64,000 bases of DNA from DATHTC01 sp035456465 (GCA_035456465.1 DATIDD010000005.1:62001-126000), one strand, 5' to 3'. Counted from the stretch's first letter, positions 33,018 through 42,124 are shown. A program made the numbers and translations. Notes: a model not told the origin generated them from the letters alone.

Positions 33018-33805
33018 CCGAGGGCCTCCTCGGGCAGCTCGTACCAGCGCACGCGCTCGCCGACGCGCGCCCGCAGCCGCCACCCGCGGGACTTCGGCTC
33101 CGCGTCGAGCCGCGACCGGAGCTCGGCGACGCGCCGCTCGACCGTCGCTGCGCGGGCGTCGTCGAGGTAGAGGTGGGCATCGCTCCGAAGGCGGTCGAGG
33201 TTGGACGTGATCGTCCGCCACAGGCCCCAGTCCGCCGCGCACAGCGCCGCGATCCGGCTCGCGTTGATCGCGTCGCCGTCGTGGCCCGCGACCTCGTGGC
33301 CGTCGAGGAGCGCGACCGTGTCGCGGACGTCCTTCTCGTTGAGCTCGACGATCTGGAGCTTCGTCAGCAACAGCTCCGCCAGCGGCACGGTGGCGGCCTC
33401 GAGGTCGAGCCGATCGCCGATGGGGATCGAATGACACATCGCGAACTCGCCGACGAAGACGTCGGCCTTCCGCTCGCGCTCGAGGTCGAGGAACATGAGC
33501 CGGCGCTTCCCGTGGAGCGCGTTGAACTCGACGTGCGGCTCGTAGCCCCCTCCGCGGAACAGCCGCGACACCTCGCCCGAGGAGCCGCGGGCGGCGGCGA
33601 AGTCGAGGTCCCCGTAGTCCCGCGCGAGCGTGTCCGGAAGCGGCCCAGGCGCGCGCAGGCGCACGGCCGCCCCGCCCAGGAGCCGCAACGTCACACCGGC
33701 CTCGTCTGCGAGTCGGAGCAGCCTCCTGGCCTCGTCGACGATGTCGGCGGAGGTCGGCGCCACGCGCTGGACCATACTCGGCGGCTTCGTGCCCTCCGCC
33801 GTCAC
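33014..33805 (-). CDS. Nucleotidyltransferase-fold protein, AbiEii-like
   Basis: About 263 residues. The pattern VTLRLLGGAAVRLRAPGPLP followed by DYGDLDFAA matches the GG...DxD core of minimal nucleotidyltransferases, and the stretch PLAELLLTKLQIVELNEKDVRDTVALL is like the AbiEii/nucleotidyltransferase-like family. Only some members are toxins; there is no AbiEi-like partner here, so a toxin role is not supported. GTG 33805 is chosen because GGGAG lies seven bases upstream; ATG 33775 is the alternative. The gene lies 26 bases after the PASTA gene and may be cotranscribed with it. Confidence 0.68.
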   Translation of the reverse strand: MTAEGTKPPSMVQRVAPTSADIVDEARRLLRLADEAGVTLRLLGGAAVRLRAPGPLPDTLARDYGDLDFAAARGSSGEVSRLFRGGGYEPHVEFNALHGKRRLMFLDLERERKADVFVGEFAMCHSIPIGDRLDLEAATVPLAELLLTKLQIVELNEKDVRDTVALLDGHEVAGHDGDAINASRIAALCAADWGLWRTITSNLDRLRSDAHLYLDDARAATVERRVAELRSRLDAEPKSRGWRLRARVGERVRWYELPEEALG

Positions 33806-33831
33806 GGCGCGGCTCCCGGCCGGCGGGGCGG

Positions 33832-34935
33832 CTAGACCCCGACGACGATCGTCACCTGCGCGTTCGGCGGCGCCTCGCGGCCCGCCGGCGGCACCTGCCG
33901 GAGCACCGTGCCCACCTGCGCCGGGTCCGGAGCCGCCTCCTCGACCACGCGCACGCGGAAGCCGGCGTCCTCGAGCTGCGTCGTCGCGTCCTCCTGGGCG
34001 AGGCCGGTCACGTCGGGCACGGCCGTCGCCTGCGGCCCGCGCGAGACGCTCAGCGCGACGGTCGAGCCGCGGCGGACATCGGCGCCGGCGGCCGGGTCCT
34101 GGTCGACCACGGTGCCGGCCGGCTCGCCCGAGTCCACCTCTGTCGGCGCGGCGGCGAGCCCGGCCTGCTCGAGCGCCGCCACGGCGTCGTCGAGCGCCGA
34201 TCCCGTCACATCCGGGACGGCCACGGTGCCGGGGCCGCCCGAGACGTTGATCCGGACGTTCGACCCGCGCTCTGCGTCCTCCCCCGCCTTCGGCGACTGC
34301 GCGACGACGACGCCCTCGGGCTCGGAGGACGGCACGGTCGCCGCGGTCGCCTTCAAGCCCGCATCCTCGAGGCGCGCCGTCGCCTGTGCCTGCGGGAGCC
34401 CGACGACGCTCGGCACGGTGGTCGTCGCCGGACCGGCGGACACGGTCAGGCCCACGGTGCTGCCATCGGCGGCCTCCGTCCCTCCCGGCGGCTGCTGCGC
34501 GACGACCACGTCCTTCGCGGCCTCGTCGCTCGGGCGCCGGACGACCGCGACGACGAATCCCTCGTCCGTCAGCCGCGTACGCGCCTCCTCGACCTGCAGC
34601 CCGACGACGTCCGCCACGGGCTTGAGCCCCGGCTGGCCCGAGCCGCCGTCGTCGCGGGTGAACCACCACAGCACCGCGAGGCCCACGACCACGATCGCGA
34701 GGAGCAGGAGCAGCCACGGCCAGAGCCCGCGGTCCGGGGCCGGCGCGGCTCCCGGCGGCGGCCCCGGCCCCCGCGGCTCCTCGCGCACGACGTCCTCGCG
34801 CAGACGATCCTCGCGCACGCGCGTCGGCTCCTCCCGCGACGGCGGCAGCACGTGCGTCTCGCCCTCGCGCGGGAGCACCCGCGTCTCGTCGGTCTCCCCC
34901 TCGTCGGGGTCCCACGGCGGCGGCATCGAAGTCAC
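33832..34935 (-). CDS. Membrane-anchored protein with four PASTA domains, no kinase domain
   Basis: About 367 residues: a cytoplasmic Arg/Glu/Pro-rich tail (1-65) with several TRVLPREGE-like repeats, one membrane helix (about 69-90, LWPWLLLLLAIVVVGLAVLWW), and four extracellular PASTA domains (from LKPVADVVGLQ, VPSVVGLPQA, VPDVTGSAL and VPDVTGLAQ). PASTA domains bind peptidoglycan fragments in PknB-type kinases and PBPs. Here the kinase is absent, so it is a wall sensor or scaffold. The TRVLP repeats containing Thr could be kinase targets (inference). GTG 34935 is 35 bases from the divergent Rieske gene. Confidence 0.85.
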   Translation of the reverse strand: MTSMPPPWDPDEGETDETRVLPREGETHVLPPSREEPTRVREDRLREDVVREEPRGPGPPPGAAPAPDRGLWPWLLLLLAIVVVGLAVLWWFTRDDGGSGQPGLKPVADVVGLQVEEARTRLTDEGFVVAVVRRPSDEAAKDVVVAQQPPGGTEAADGSTVGLTVSAGPATTTVPSVVGLPQAQATARLEDAGLKATAATVPSSEPEGVVVAQSPKAGEDAERGSNVRINVSGGPGTVAVPDVTGSALDDAVAALEQAGLAAAPTEVDSGEPAGTVVDQDPAAGADVRRGSTVALSVSRGPQATAVPDVTGLAQEDATTQLEDAGFRVRVVEEAAPDPAQVGTVLRQVPPAGREAPPNAQVTIVVGV

Positions 34936-34970
34936 GACTTCAATCCTGCCGGTTCGCGAGACTGTGCGCG

Positions 34971-36068
34971 ATGGCAACGGCGGCAGGCACCGGGACGCTT
35001 CCGTACGCGTGGTACGTCGACCCCGACGTCGAGCGTCGGGAGCAGGAGCGCATCTTCCGCCGAACGTGGCAGTACGTCGGCCACGCCGGCCAGGCGCCGG
35101 AGCAGGGGACGTGGTTCACCGGCCGCTGCGGCGACGTGCCCGTGCTCGTGACACGGGCTCGTGACGGCGTGCTGCGGGCGTTCCTCAACGTCTGCCGGCA
35201 CCGGGGGTCGCTGCTCGCGGAGGGAGCGGGTCGCCGCGCAACCGTCCAGTGCCCCTACCACGCGTGGACGTACGAGCTGGACGGCACCCTCCGCAGCGCC
35301 CCCCGCGTGCCGCAGGAGGGCGGCGTCGACACCGAGGCGCTCGGGCTCGTCCCGCTCGCGCTCGACAGGTGGGGCCCGTTCGTGTTCGTCAACCCCCACC
35401 CGGGCGCCTCCCCCCTCGCCGACACGCTCGGAGACCTCCCGGAGCTCGTGGCGGGTGCCGGCGTCGAGGTCGACGCGCTCGTCTGGCACTCCCGGGCGAC
35501 GTCGACGTACGCCGCCAACTGGAAGGTGTGCTGCGAGAACTACCTCGAGTGCTACCACTGCCGCGTCGCGCATCCCGGCCTCGTCGAGGTGCTCGACGTC
35601 TCCCCAGGCGCCTACGGGCTCGACGCGAGCCGGTGGTTCTCGACGCAGGTGGGGCCGTTGCGCGAGGACGCCGCGGCCGGCTTCGACCCGCACGGCGACG
35701 TGCCGCGCGGCCAGTTCCACTTCCTCTTCCCCAACGCGACCATCAACCTCGCGCCGGGCCGGCAGAACCTCTCGATCGGCCCCGCACTGCCGGACGGCCC
35801 CGAGCGGACGACGCGCTTCCTCGACTACTTCTTCGCCGCGGACGTCGACGAGGCCTGGATCGCGGAGTACCTGGCGTGGGACGACCAGGTGGGGGCGGAG
35901 GACGCCGCGCTCGTCGAGCGCGTCCAGCGCGGGCTCCGCTCGGGGCTCCTCGACGGCGGCGTGCTGCTCCCCGAGAGCGAGCGGCTGATCGCGCACTTCG
36001 ACCGGCTCGTCGTCGACGCCCTCGACCGGGTCGGCGAGGGCCGGGCGGGCGTGAGCACGCACAGGTGA
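34971..36068 (+). CDS. Rieske non-heme iron oxygenase, alpha subunit type
   Basis: A 365-residue aromatic-ring-hydroxylating-type oxygenase. The Rieske [2Fe-2S] site is complete: Cys75-x-His77 (NVCRHRGS) and Cys94-x2-His97 (CPYHAWTYELDG). The mononuclear iron site includes His196 and His201 in ENYLECYHCRVAHPGL. No beta subunit, ferredoxin or reductase gene is nearby, so it is the single-component-type alpha oxygenase fed by generic redox partners. Its substrate may be a quaternary amine or aromatic compound; the ECYHCxxxHP pattern is shared by carnitine/choline-type and phenylpropanoid-type enzymes. A strong hairpin follows the stop. Confidence 0.87.
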   Translation: MATAAGTGTLPYAWYVDPDVERREQERIFRRTWQYVGHAGQAPEQGTWFTGRCGDVPVLVTRARDGVLRAFLNVCRHRGSLLAEGAGRRATVQCPYHAWTYELDGTLRSAPRVPQEGGVDTEALGLVPLALDRWGPFVFVNPHPGASPLADTLGDLPELVAGAGVEVDALVWHSRATSTYAANWKVCCENYLECYHCRVAHPGLVEVLDVSPGAYGLDASRWFSTQVGPLREDAAAGFDPHGDVPRGQFHFLFPNATINLAPGRQNLSIGPALPDGPERTTRFLDYFFAADVDEAWIAEYLAWDDQVGAEDAALVERVQRGLRSGLLDGGVLLPESERLIAHFDRLVVDALDRVGEGRAGVSTHR

Positions 36069-36074
36069 GGAGCC

Positions 36075-36106
36075 GGGCGCGGCGGCCACCCCCAACCGCC
36101 GCGCCC
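36075..36106 (+). terminator. Perfect 11-base-pair hairpin after the Rieske gene
   Basis: GGGCGCGGCGG (36075-36085) and CCGCCGCGCCC (36096-36106) are exact complements with a ten-base loop, starting seven bases after the stop codon. No U tract. Confidence 0.6.
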
Positions 36107-36281
36107 TACTCGCTCCCCCCTGTTTCCCGCCGGCGGGCGGCGCCGTCGGGCGGGAGAGGGTAGCGGCGGCCCTTCCGACTCGCAAGAGAGAAGGAAGGCC
36201 CTGGTCGGACAGGAGGGGAGGACCGCCCTGTTTGGAAGGGATCGCGTGCGGAAAGGAGCGATTCTCGCAGCTTCGCGTCCC

Positions 36282-36310
36282 TTGATCCCCACCAGACCCC
36301 TCCGTAGGAT
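36282..36310 (+). promoter_or_regulatory. Sigma-70-type promoter of the sugar ABC operon
   Basis: TTGATC (36282-36287), a 17-base spacer and TAGGAT (36305-36310) match the housekeeping promoter layout. Transcription would start near 36317, giving a leader of about 20 bases with GGGAGG before ATG 36338. The 269-base gap before the operon otherwise holds the Rieske terminator and purine-rich sequence without a gene. Confidence 0.6.
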
Positions 36311-36337
36311 CGGCTCGTCCTCGCCCCGGGAGGTGCC

Positions 36338-37549
36338 ATGGCCGGCGTGACGTTCGACCGCGTCAGCAAGATCTACCCGGACGGCACGCGTGCCGTGAAC
36401 CAGATCGACCTCGGGATCGAGGACGGCGAGTTCATGGTGCTGGTCGGGCCGTCGGGGTGCGGCAAGACCACCGCGCTGCGCATGGTCGCCGGGCTCGAGG
36501 AGATCTCGGAGGGGGTGCTCCGCATCGGCGAGCGGGTCGTGAACCACGTCCCCTCGCGCGACCGCGACATCGCGATGGTGTTCCAGAGCTACGCCCTCTA
36601 TCCGCACCTGTCGGTCTACGACAACATCGCCTTCGGCCTGAAGCTGGCCAAGACGCCGAAGGCCGAGATCGAGAAGCGCGTCCACGACGCCGCTCAGATC
36701 CTCGGCCTCGAGGGGCTGCTCGACCGCAAGCCCCGCGCGCTCTCCGGCGGGCAGCGCCAGCGCGTGGCGATGGGTCGCGCGATCGTCCGCCAGCCGCAGG
36801 CGTTCCTGATGGACGAGCCGCTGTCGAACCTCGACGCGAAGCTGCGCGTGCAGATGCGCGCCGAGATCGCGGGCCTCCAGCAGGACCTCGGCGTGACGAC
36901 GATCTACGTGACGCACGACCAGACCGAGGCGATGACGATGGGCGACCGCGTGGCCGTGATGCGCAAGGGCGAGCTGCAGCAGGTCGCGGGGCCGCAGGAG
37001 CTCTACGACCGGCCGGTCAACCTCTTCGTCGCCGGCTTCATCGGCAGCCCGGCGATGAACATGCTCGAGGCCACGCTCCAACGCGCCAACGGCGGCGTCG
37101 CCGTCCAGATCGGCGACCAGACGATCGAGCTCGGAGAGTCGGTGCTCTCCGACCGGCCGGCGCTGAAGGACTACGACGGGCGCACGGTGATCGTCGGCAT
37201 CCGGCCGGAGGACCTCGAGGACGGCACGCTCGAGCAGGACACGCCGGCGGGCCGCCGCCTCAAGGGCACGGTCGAGCTGACGGAGGCGCTCGGCGCCGAG
37301 GTGATGGTGCACTTCCACGTGGACGCGAAGCCCGCGGTAACCGAGGACGTGCGCGAGCTGGCGGTCGACCGCGGCGACCCGGGCGAGCTCACGCAGACCG
37401 AGGGCGCGACGCTCGTCGGCCGGTTCGGGCCGAGGACGCGTGTCCGCAAGGGCGAGGAGACCGAGGTCGCCGTCGACACTCGCGTCCTCCACTTCTTCGA
37501 TCCCGAGTCGGGACTCGGGATCTACCACGGAAAGGAGCCGGTCGGATGA
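36338..37549 (+). CDS. ABC sugar importer ATP-binding protein (UgpC/MsmK/MalK type)
   Basis: A 403-residue ATPase: Walker A GPSGCGKT (37-44), Q-loop FQSYALYPHLSVYDNI, signature LSGGQRQR, Walker B FLMDEPLSNLD and H-loop THDQTEAM. The C-terminal OB-type regulatory extension (from about 235, ending with RVLHFFDPESGLGIY) is that of the MalK/UgpC group, which often serves oligosaccharide importers. It is the first gene of a long operon; its stop overlaps the start of the binding-protein gene (ATGA). Confidence 0.93.
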   Translation: MAGVTFDRVSKIYPDGTRAVNQIDLGIEDGEFMVLVGPSGCGKTTALRMVAGLEEISEGVLRIGERVVNHVPSRDRDIAMVFQSYALYPHLSVYDNIAFGLKLAKTPKAEIEKRVHDAAQILGLEGLLDRKPRALSGGQRQRVAMGRAIVRQPQAFLMDEPLSNLDAKLRVQMRAEIAGLQQDLGVTTIYVTHDQTEAMTMGDRVAVMRKGELQQVAGPQELYDRPVNLFVAGFIGSPAMNMLEATLQRANGGVAVQIGDQTIELGESVLSDRPALKDYDGRTVIVGIRPEDLEDGTLEQDTPAGRRLKGTVELTEALGAEVMVHFHVDAKPAVTEDVRELAVDRGDPGELTQTEGATLVGRFGPRTRVRKGEETEVAVDTRVLHFFDPESGLGIYHGKEPVG

Positions 37550-38868
37550 AGCAACATCGCTTGGCGTTCCTCCTCACCCTCTTCGCGCTCGCGCTCGCGC
37601 TGGTGGCCGCGGGCTGTGGAGGCGACGACGAGGAAGGCGCGGGCACGACCGCCGCCGCCACCGAGGGCGGAGCCGCACCCGTCTCCGGCTCCGTCAGCAT
37701 CCTCGCGCTGTGGACGTCGGGCGAGCAGGACTCGTTCATGGCCGTCCTCGACGGCTTCAAGGAGCAGAACCCCGACGTCACCATCTCGTACAAGTCGGCC
37801 GAGGACGTGCGGCCGGTGCTCGCGACGGCGATCGAGGGCGGCAACCCGCCCGACATCGCGGCGGTGCCGAACCCCGGCCTGATGCGCGACTTCGTCGACC
37901 GCGGCGCGCTCAAGGACATCGAGTTCGCCCGGAGCGACGTCGAGGAGAACTTCGCCCAGTCGTGGGTCGACCTCGCGAGCGTCGACGGCAAGCTGTACGG
38001 CGTCTTCTTCAAGGGGGCCAACAAGTCGACCGTCTGGTACAACGTCCACGCGTACGAGGACGCGGGGATCGAGCCGGCCGAGGACTGGGACACCTTCATC
38101 AAGGACGCCGCGACGCTGAAGCAGTCGGGGGTCCCCGCCTGGTCGATCGGCGCGGCAGACGGCTGGACGCTCACCGACTGGTTCGAGAACGTCTACATCC
38201 GGCTCGCCGGTCCCGAGAAGTACGACCAGCTGACGAACCACGAGATCCCGTGGACCGACCAGTCGGTCAAGGACACGCTGACGGAGCTGCAGAAGGTCTT
38301 CGGCGACACCGACAACATCGTCGGCGGCACGAACGGGGCGCTCCAGACCGACTTCCCCACGTCGGTCACCAACGTGTTCTCCGACCCGCCCAAGGCGGCG
38401 ACGGTCTACGAGGGCGACTTCGTCGCCGGCGTGATCACCGACGAGACGAAGGCGAAGCCGCAGACGGACTTCAACGTCTTCGACTTCCCGTCGGTCAACG
38501 GCTCGGAGCCGGCCGTCGTCGGCGGCGGCGACATGATCGTGATGTTCAAGGACAACCCGGCCGCGGAGGCCCTGGTCAAGTACCTCGCCAGCCCCGAGGC
38601 CGCCGAGATCTGGGCGAAGCGGGGCGGGTTCTCGTCCCCGAACAAGAACGTCGACCCGAGCGTCTACCCGGACGAGATCCTGCGGACCACGGCGACCGCG
38701 CTGGCCGAGGCCGAGACGTTCCGCTTCGACCTCTCGGACCTGACCCCGAGCGCGTTCGGCGGCGACGCCATGTTCTCGATCCTCCAGGACTTCCTGAAGA
38801 ACCCGGACAGCGTGGACGGCACGGCGGCGAAGCTCGAGGCGGCGGCGAAGCAGGCGTACGGCAGCTGA
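37546..38868 (+). CDS. Sugar ABC importer substrate-binding lipoprotein
   Basis: A 440-residue family 1 solute-binding protein. The signal peptide ends in LVAAGCGG with lipidated Cys24, then an acidic/Thr-Ala-rich linker. The mature part begins SVSILALWTSGEQDSFMAVLDGFKEQNP, like AglE-type alpha-glucoside and maltodextrin-binding proteins, with PDIAAVPNPG and WTLTDWFENVYIRLAGPEKYDQL further in. ATG 37546 has AAGGAG upstream. It would deliver an oligosaccharide to the two permeases that follow. Confidence 0.92.
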   Translation: MKQHRLAFLLTLFALALALVAAGCGGDDEEGAGTTAAATEGGAAPVSGSVSILALWTSGEQDSFMAVLDGFKEQNPDVTISYKSAEDVRPVLATAIEGGNPPDIAAVPNPGLMRDFVDRGALKDIEFARSDVEENFAQSWVDLASVDGKLYGVFFKGANKSTVWYNVHAYEDAGIEPAEDWDTFIKDAATLKQSGVPAWSIGAADGWTLTDWFENVYIRLAGPEKYDQLTNHEIPWTDQSVKDTLTELQKVFGDTDNIVGGTNGALQTDFPTSVTNVFSDPPKAATVYEGDFVAGVITDETKAKPQTDFNVFDFPSVNGSEPAVVGGGDMIVMFKDNPAAEALVKYLASPEAAEIWAKRGGFSSPNKNVDPSVYPDEILRTTATALAEAETFRFDLSDLTPSAFGGDAMFSILQDFLKNPDSVDGTAAKLEAAAKQAYGS

Positions 38869-38890
38869 CCGGCGGAGGTCGGCGAGCATC

Positions 38891-40246
38891 GTGACGTCCA
38901 CCGCCCCCAATCTGGAGTTCCCTCCCGGCGGGGAGGGAACTCCGGCCATGGGCGCCCCCAGGGAGCCGTGGACGACCCGGTGGGGCGTCCCGGCGATCTT
39001 CCTCCTGCCGGCGCTGTTCTTCCTCGCCGTGTGGCTGGTCTGGCCGACGATCTACACGATCTGGCGCAGCCTCTACAGCGACCGCGGCGGCGAGTTCGTC
39101 GGGCTGGACAACTACCAGCGGATGTTCAACGACGACATCATCTTCACGGCGATCAGGAACAACGCGCTGTGGGTGCTGATCGTCCCCGCGGCGGTGACGG
39201 CCGTCGGGCTCGTCTTCGCCGTGCTGACGGAGCGCGTGTGGTGGGCGACGGCGTTCAAGATCGCGGTGTTCATGCCGCTCGCGATCTCGCTGTTCGCCGT
39301 GGGCGTGATCTGGCGGATCATGTACCAGATCGACCCGGACAAGGGCGTCCTGAACGCGGCGATCGTGGGGGTGCAGGACACCTTCAAGGACCAGGGCGTG
39401 CTGTCCCGCGCACGCGCGTCGACGGAGGACCTCACCGGCTCGACCAGCCAGGGGTTCACGCTGGACGAGCCGGTCTCGCCCGGCGACACCGCCGAGCTCG
39501 GGCTGACCGCCGTGCCGGCGTCCGAGGTGCCCGACGACGCGCCCGACGCCGCGCAGCCCCAGGCGCAGCAGGGCGCGATCACCGGCGTCGTCTGGCGCGA
39601 CTTCAAGCCGGGAGGCGGTACGCCGGGGGAGGTGGAGTCGGGCGAGAGCGGCCTCGCGGGCGTGACCGTCGTGCTGAAGGACGAGAGCGGGGACCAGGTC
39701 GCGAAGACCACGACGGAGGCCGACGGCAGCTTCGCCTTCGAGGACGTCGAGCAGGGGGACTACCAGGTCGAGATCGCGTCGTCCACGTTCGCGGAGCCGT
39801 TCAAGGGCTTCAACTGGCTCGGCGAGCAGCTGATCACGCCGTCGATCATGTTCGCCTACATCTGGGTGCAGGCCGGGTTCGCGATGGTGATCATCGCCGC
39901 GGGCCTGGCCGCGATCCCGCGCGACGTGCTCGAGGCGGCGCGCACCGACGGCGGCACCGAGTGGCAGGTGTTTCGCCGCGTGACGGTGCCGCTGCTCGCA
40001 CCGGTGCTCACGGTCGTCTTCGTGACGCAGGTCATCGGCGTGCTGAAGGTCTTCGACCTGATCCTCGCGATCGCGCCGGCGCCGAGCCGCCTCGACGCCA
40101 CCACGCTCGCGTTCGAGATGTGGCGCCGTGCCTTCAGCGGCCAGAACCTGTTCGGACTCGGGTCGGCGATCGCAACCTTCCTGTTCCTGCTGTTCATCCC
40201 GTTCCTGATCGTCAACATCCGCCGCTTCCGGACGGAGGCACGCTGA
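38891..40246 (+). CDS. ABC sugar permease (MalF/AglF type) with an inserted periplasmic beta-sandwich domain
   Basis: A 451-residue permease, about 130 longer than usual. Helices lie at about 35-55, 92-112, 122-143, 318-340, 368-390 and 415-440; the EAA loop is LEAARTDGGTEWQVFRRVTVP. Between helices 3 and 4, residues 165-305 form an extra extracytoplasmic region. Residues about 229-298 (GVVWRDF..., GLAGVTVVLKD, TTTEADGSFAFEDVEQGDYQV) look like an SdrD-B/CNA-B type domain, which is a surface-protein module. E. coli MalF also has a large periplasmic loop (P2) at a similar point that contacts the binding protein, but of different structure. GTG 38891 follows GGAGG. The stop overlaps the next start (TGATG). 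Confidence 0.88.
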   Translation: MTSTAPNLEFPPGGEGTPAMGAPREPWTTRWGVPAIFLLPALFFLAVWLVWPTIYTIWRSLYSDRGGEFVGLDNYQRMFNDDIIFTAIRNNALWVLIVPAAVTAVGLVFAVLTERVWWATAFKIAVFMPLAISLFAVGVIWRIMYQIDPDKGVLNAAIVGVQDTFKDQGVLSRARASTEDLTGSTSQGFTLDEPVSPGDTAELGLTAVPASEVPDDAPDAAQPQAQQGAITGVVWRDFKPGGGTPGEVESGESGLAGVTVVLKDESGDQVAKTTTEADGSFAFEDVEQGDYQVEIASSTFAEPFKGFNWLGEQLITPSIMFAYIWVQAGFAMVIIAAGLAAIPRDVLEAARTDGGTEWQVFRRVTVPLLAPVLTVVFVTQVIGVLKVFDLILAIAPAPSRLDATTLAFEMWRRAFSGQNLFGLGSAIATFLFLLFIPFLIVNIRRFRTEAR

Positions 40247-41145
40247 TGGCGACCGCGACCGTCGACCGCCCGCGCACCGCGGAGCCCACCGTGATCGAGG
40301 AGGGCATGGGCCCCAAGGTGGTCCGCTTCCTCGGCCGGCTCCCCATCCACCTCGTCCTGATGCTGATCGGCCTCTTCTGGATCGTGCCGACGCTGGGGCT
40401 GTTCGTCACCTCGCTGCTCCTGCCCGAGGAGCAGGCCGGCGAGGGCTGGTGGAACTTCCTGTTCAAGCCGAGCACGTGGACGCTCGAGAACTACCGCAAC
40501 ATGTTCGACAACGAGGGGATCACCCATGCGCTCTGGATCACCGCGCAGGTGACCCTCGGGGCGACGATCCTCCCGATCATCGTCGCGTCGCTCGCCGCGT
40601 ACGCGCTCGCCTGGATCGAGTTCCCCGGGCGTGACTGGCTGTTCCTCGGCGTGATCGGGATGCTGATCGTGCCGATCCAGATGGCCCTCATCCCGATCTT
40701 CCGCATCTACAACTCGTTCGCGCTGTTCGACACCGTGCCCGGGCTGATCCTGTTCCACACCGCGTTCGCCCTGCCCTTCGCGATCTTCCTGCTGCGGAAC
40801 TTCTTCGCCGGGATCCCACGCGACCTGATGGAGGCGGCCCGCATCGACGGGGCCTCCGAGCTGCGGCTGTTCTTCGCCGTCGTGCTCCCGCTCGGCCTGC
40901 CGGCGATCGCCTCGCTCGCGATCTTCCAGGTGCTGTTCGTGTGGAACGACCTCCTGATCGGGCTGACGCTGGCGCAGGACAACTCCCCGATCGCGCCGAC
41001 GATCGCGCAGCAGCTGCGGCGCTTCGGCTCGAACCTCGACGTGATCGCACCGGCGTCGTTCTTCTCGGCGGTGATCCCGCTGACGATCTTCGCGTTGTTC
41101 CAGCGCTACTTCGTCCAGGGGCTCCTCGCCGGCTCGGTCAAGTGA
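40246..41145 (+). CDS. ABC sugar permease (MalG/AglG type)
   Basis: A 299-residue permease with six helices and an EAA motif MEAARIDGASELRLFFAVVLP near residue 200, the contact site for the ATPase. The N-terminal 30 residues are hydrophilic and precede the first helix (LPIHLVLMLIGLFWIVPTLGLFV). The end TIFALFQRYFVQGLLAGSVK is standard for MalG-type subunits. It completes the importer of ATPase, lipoprotein and two permeases. Confidence 0.93.
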   Translation: MATATVDRPRTAEPTVIEEGMGPKVVRFLGRLPIHLVLMLIGLFWIVPTLGLFVTSLLLPEEQAGEGWWNFLFKPSTWTLENYRNMFDNEGITHALWITAQVTLGATILPIIVASLAAYALAWIEFPGRDWLFLGVIGMLIVPIQMALIPIFRIYNSFALFDTVPGLILFHTAFALPFAIFLLRNFFAGIPRDLMEAARIDGASELRLFFAVVLPLGLPAIASLAIFQVLFVWNDLLIGLTLAQDNSPIAPTIAQQLRRFGSNLDVIAPASFFSAVIPLTIFALFQRYFVQGLLAGSVK

Positions 41146-41197
41146 GCCCGTGCCCGCCGGCGCTCGTGTTCACCGCTCGTGCGAGACGGGGGCGGCG

Positions 41198-42124
41198 ATG
41201 ACCGCGACCGCGACGGATGCGCTCGTCGGCCGCGGGATCGAGGTGATCCGCGCCGGGCAGGACCCGTCCGGCGCGTACGTCGCGTGCCCGGCCTTCCCGA
41301 CGTACGGCTTCTGCTGGCTCCGCGACGGCTCGTTCGTCGCCGACGCGATGTCCCGCGCGGGCGAGCGGGAGAGCGCCGAGGCGTTCTTCGACTGGGTCGC
41401 GCGCATCGTCGCCGACGGCCGCGGCTTCCGGTCGCGGTACCGGCTCGACGGGAGCGACGACGACTCGGCGTGGCCGATGCGCCAGCTCGACGGCTGGGGC
41501 CTCTGGCTGTGGGCGGTCGCCGAGCACTGCAGCCGCCACGACGTCGACCGCCTGCGCTGGAGCGCCGCCGCCGAGGAGACGGCTGCGTGGCTCGCGCGCG
41601 AATGGCGCCGGCCGTGCGTCGACTGGTGGGAGGAGCGCGAGGGGCTGCACGCGGCGACGCTCGCGTGCGTCGAGGCGGGCCTCGCCGCGTGGGGGCTCGA
41701 GCAGGTCGACGTGTCGATCGCGGAGGACCGCACCGACGCCTCGCTGCTCTGCCTCGCCTGGCCGTTCGGGCGTCCCGACGGAATCGTCGAGCGCGTGCGC
41801 GGGGCCTTGCTCTCCCCCGGCGGCGGCGTCCACCGGCACGCCGACGACGAGTACTACGGCGGCGGCGAGTGGCTGCTGCTGACCGCCTTCCTGGGGCTCG
41901 CCGAGCTCGAGGACGGCGACGAGACCTCGGCCCGGACGCGGCTCGAGTGGGTCGCCGCGCACGCCGGCCCCGACGGCGGGCTCCCCGAGCAGTCGCAGGA
42001 CGACCTGCTGCGGCCGGACCGCCGCGCGTACTGGGTCGAGAAGTGGGGGCCGCCGCCGGCGCCGCTCCTCTGGTCGCACGCGATGGCGATCGACCTCGCA
42101 CTCGCGCTGGGGGACGGCGCGTGA
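41198..42124 (+). CDS. Glycoside hydrolase family 15 protein (glucoamylase/trehalase type), cytoplasmic
   Basis: A 308-residue (alpha/alpha)6-barrel hydrolase. The pattern YGFCWLRDGSFVADAM, DWWEEREGLH (general acid Glu) and GGLPEQSQ (general base Glu), then PPAPLLWSHAM match GH15. There is no signal peptide, so it acts inside the cell. Placed directly behind a complete alpha-glucoside-type ABC importer, it likely releases glucose from the imported oligosaccharide or trehalose. ATG 41198 follows GGGGGCGG; GTG 41150 is a less supported alternative that would add 16 residues. It is shorter than full-length GH15 proteins, which have an extra N-terminal beta domain. Confidence 0.85.
   Translation: MTATATDALVGRGIEVIRAGQDPSGAYVACPAFPTYGFCWLRDGSFVADAMSRAGERESAEAFFDWVARIVADGRGFRSRYRLDGSDDDSAWPMRQLDGWGLWLWAVAEHCSRHDVDRLRWSAAAEETAAWLAREWRRPCVDWWEEREGLHAATLACVEAGLAAWGLEQVDVSIAEDRTDASLLCLAWPFGRPDGIVERVRGALLSPGGGVHRHADDEYYGGGEWLLLTAFLGLAELEDGDETSARTRLEWVAAHAGPDGGLPEQSQDDLLRPDRRAYWVEKWGPPPAPLLWSHAMAIDLALALGDGA

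Noticed and set aside
33014..34935. Toxin-antitoxin or abortive infection system (AbiE) at the nucleotidyltransferase gene
   Set aside because: The upstream neighbour is a PASTA protein, not an AbiEi-type antitoxin, and the similarity is limited to the nucleotidyltransferase core.
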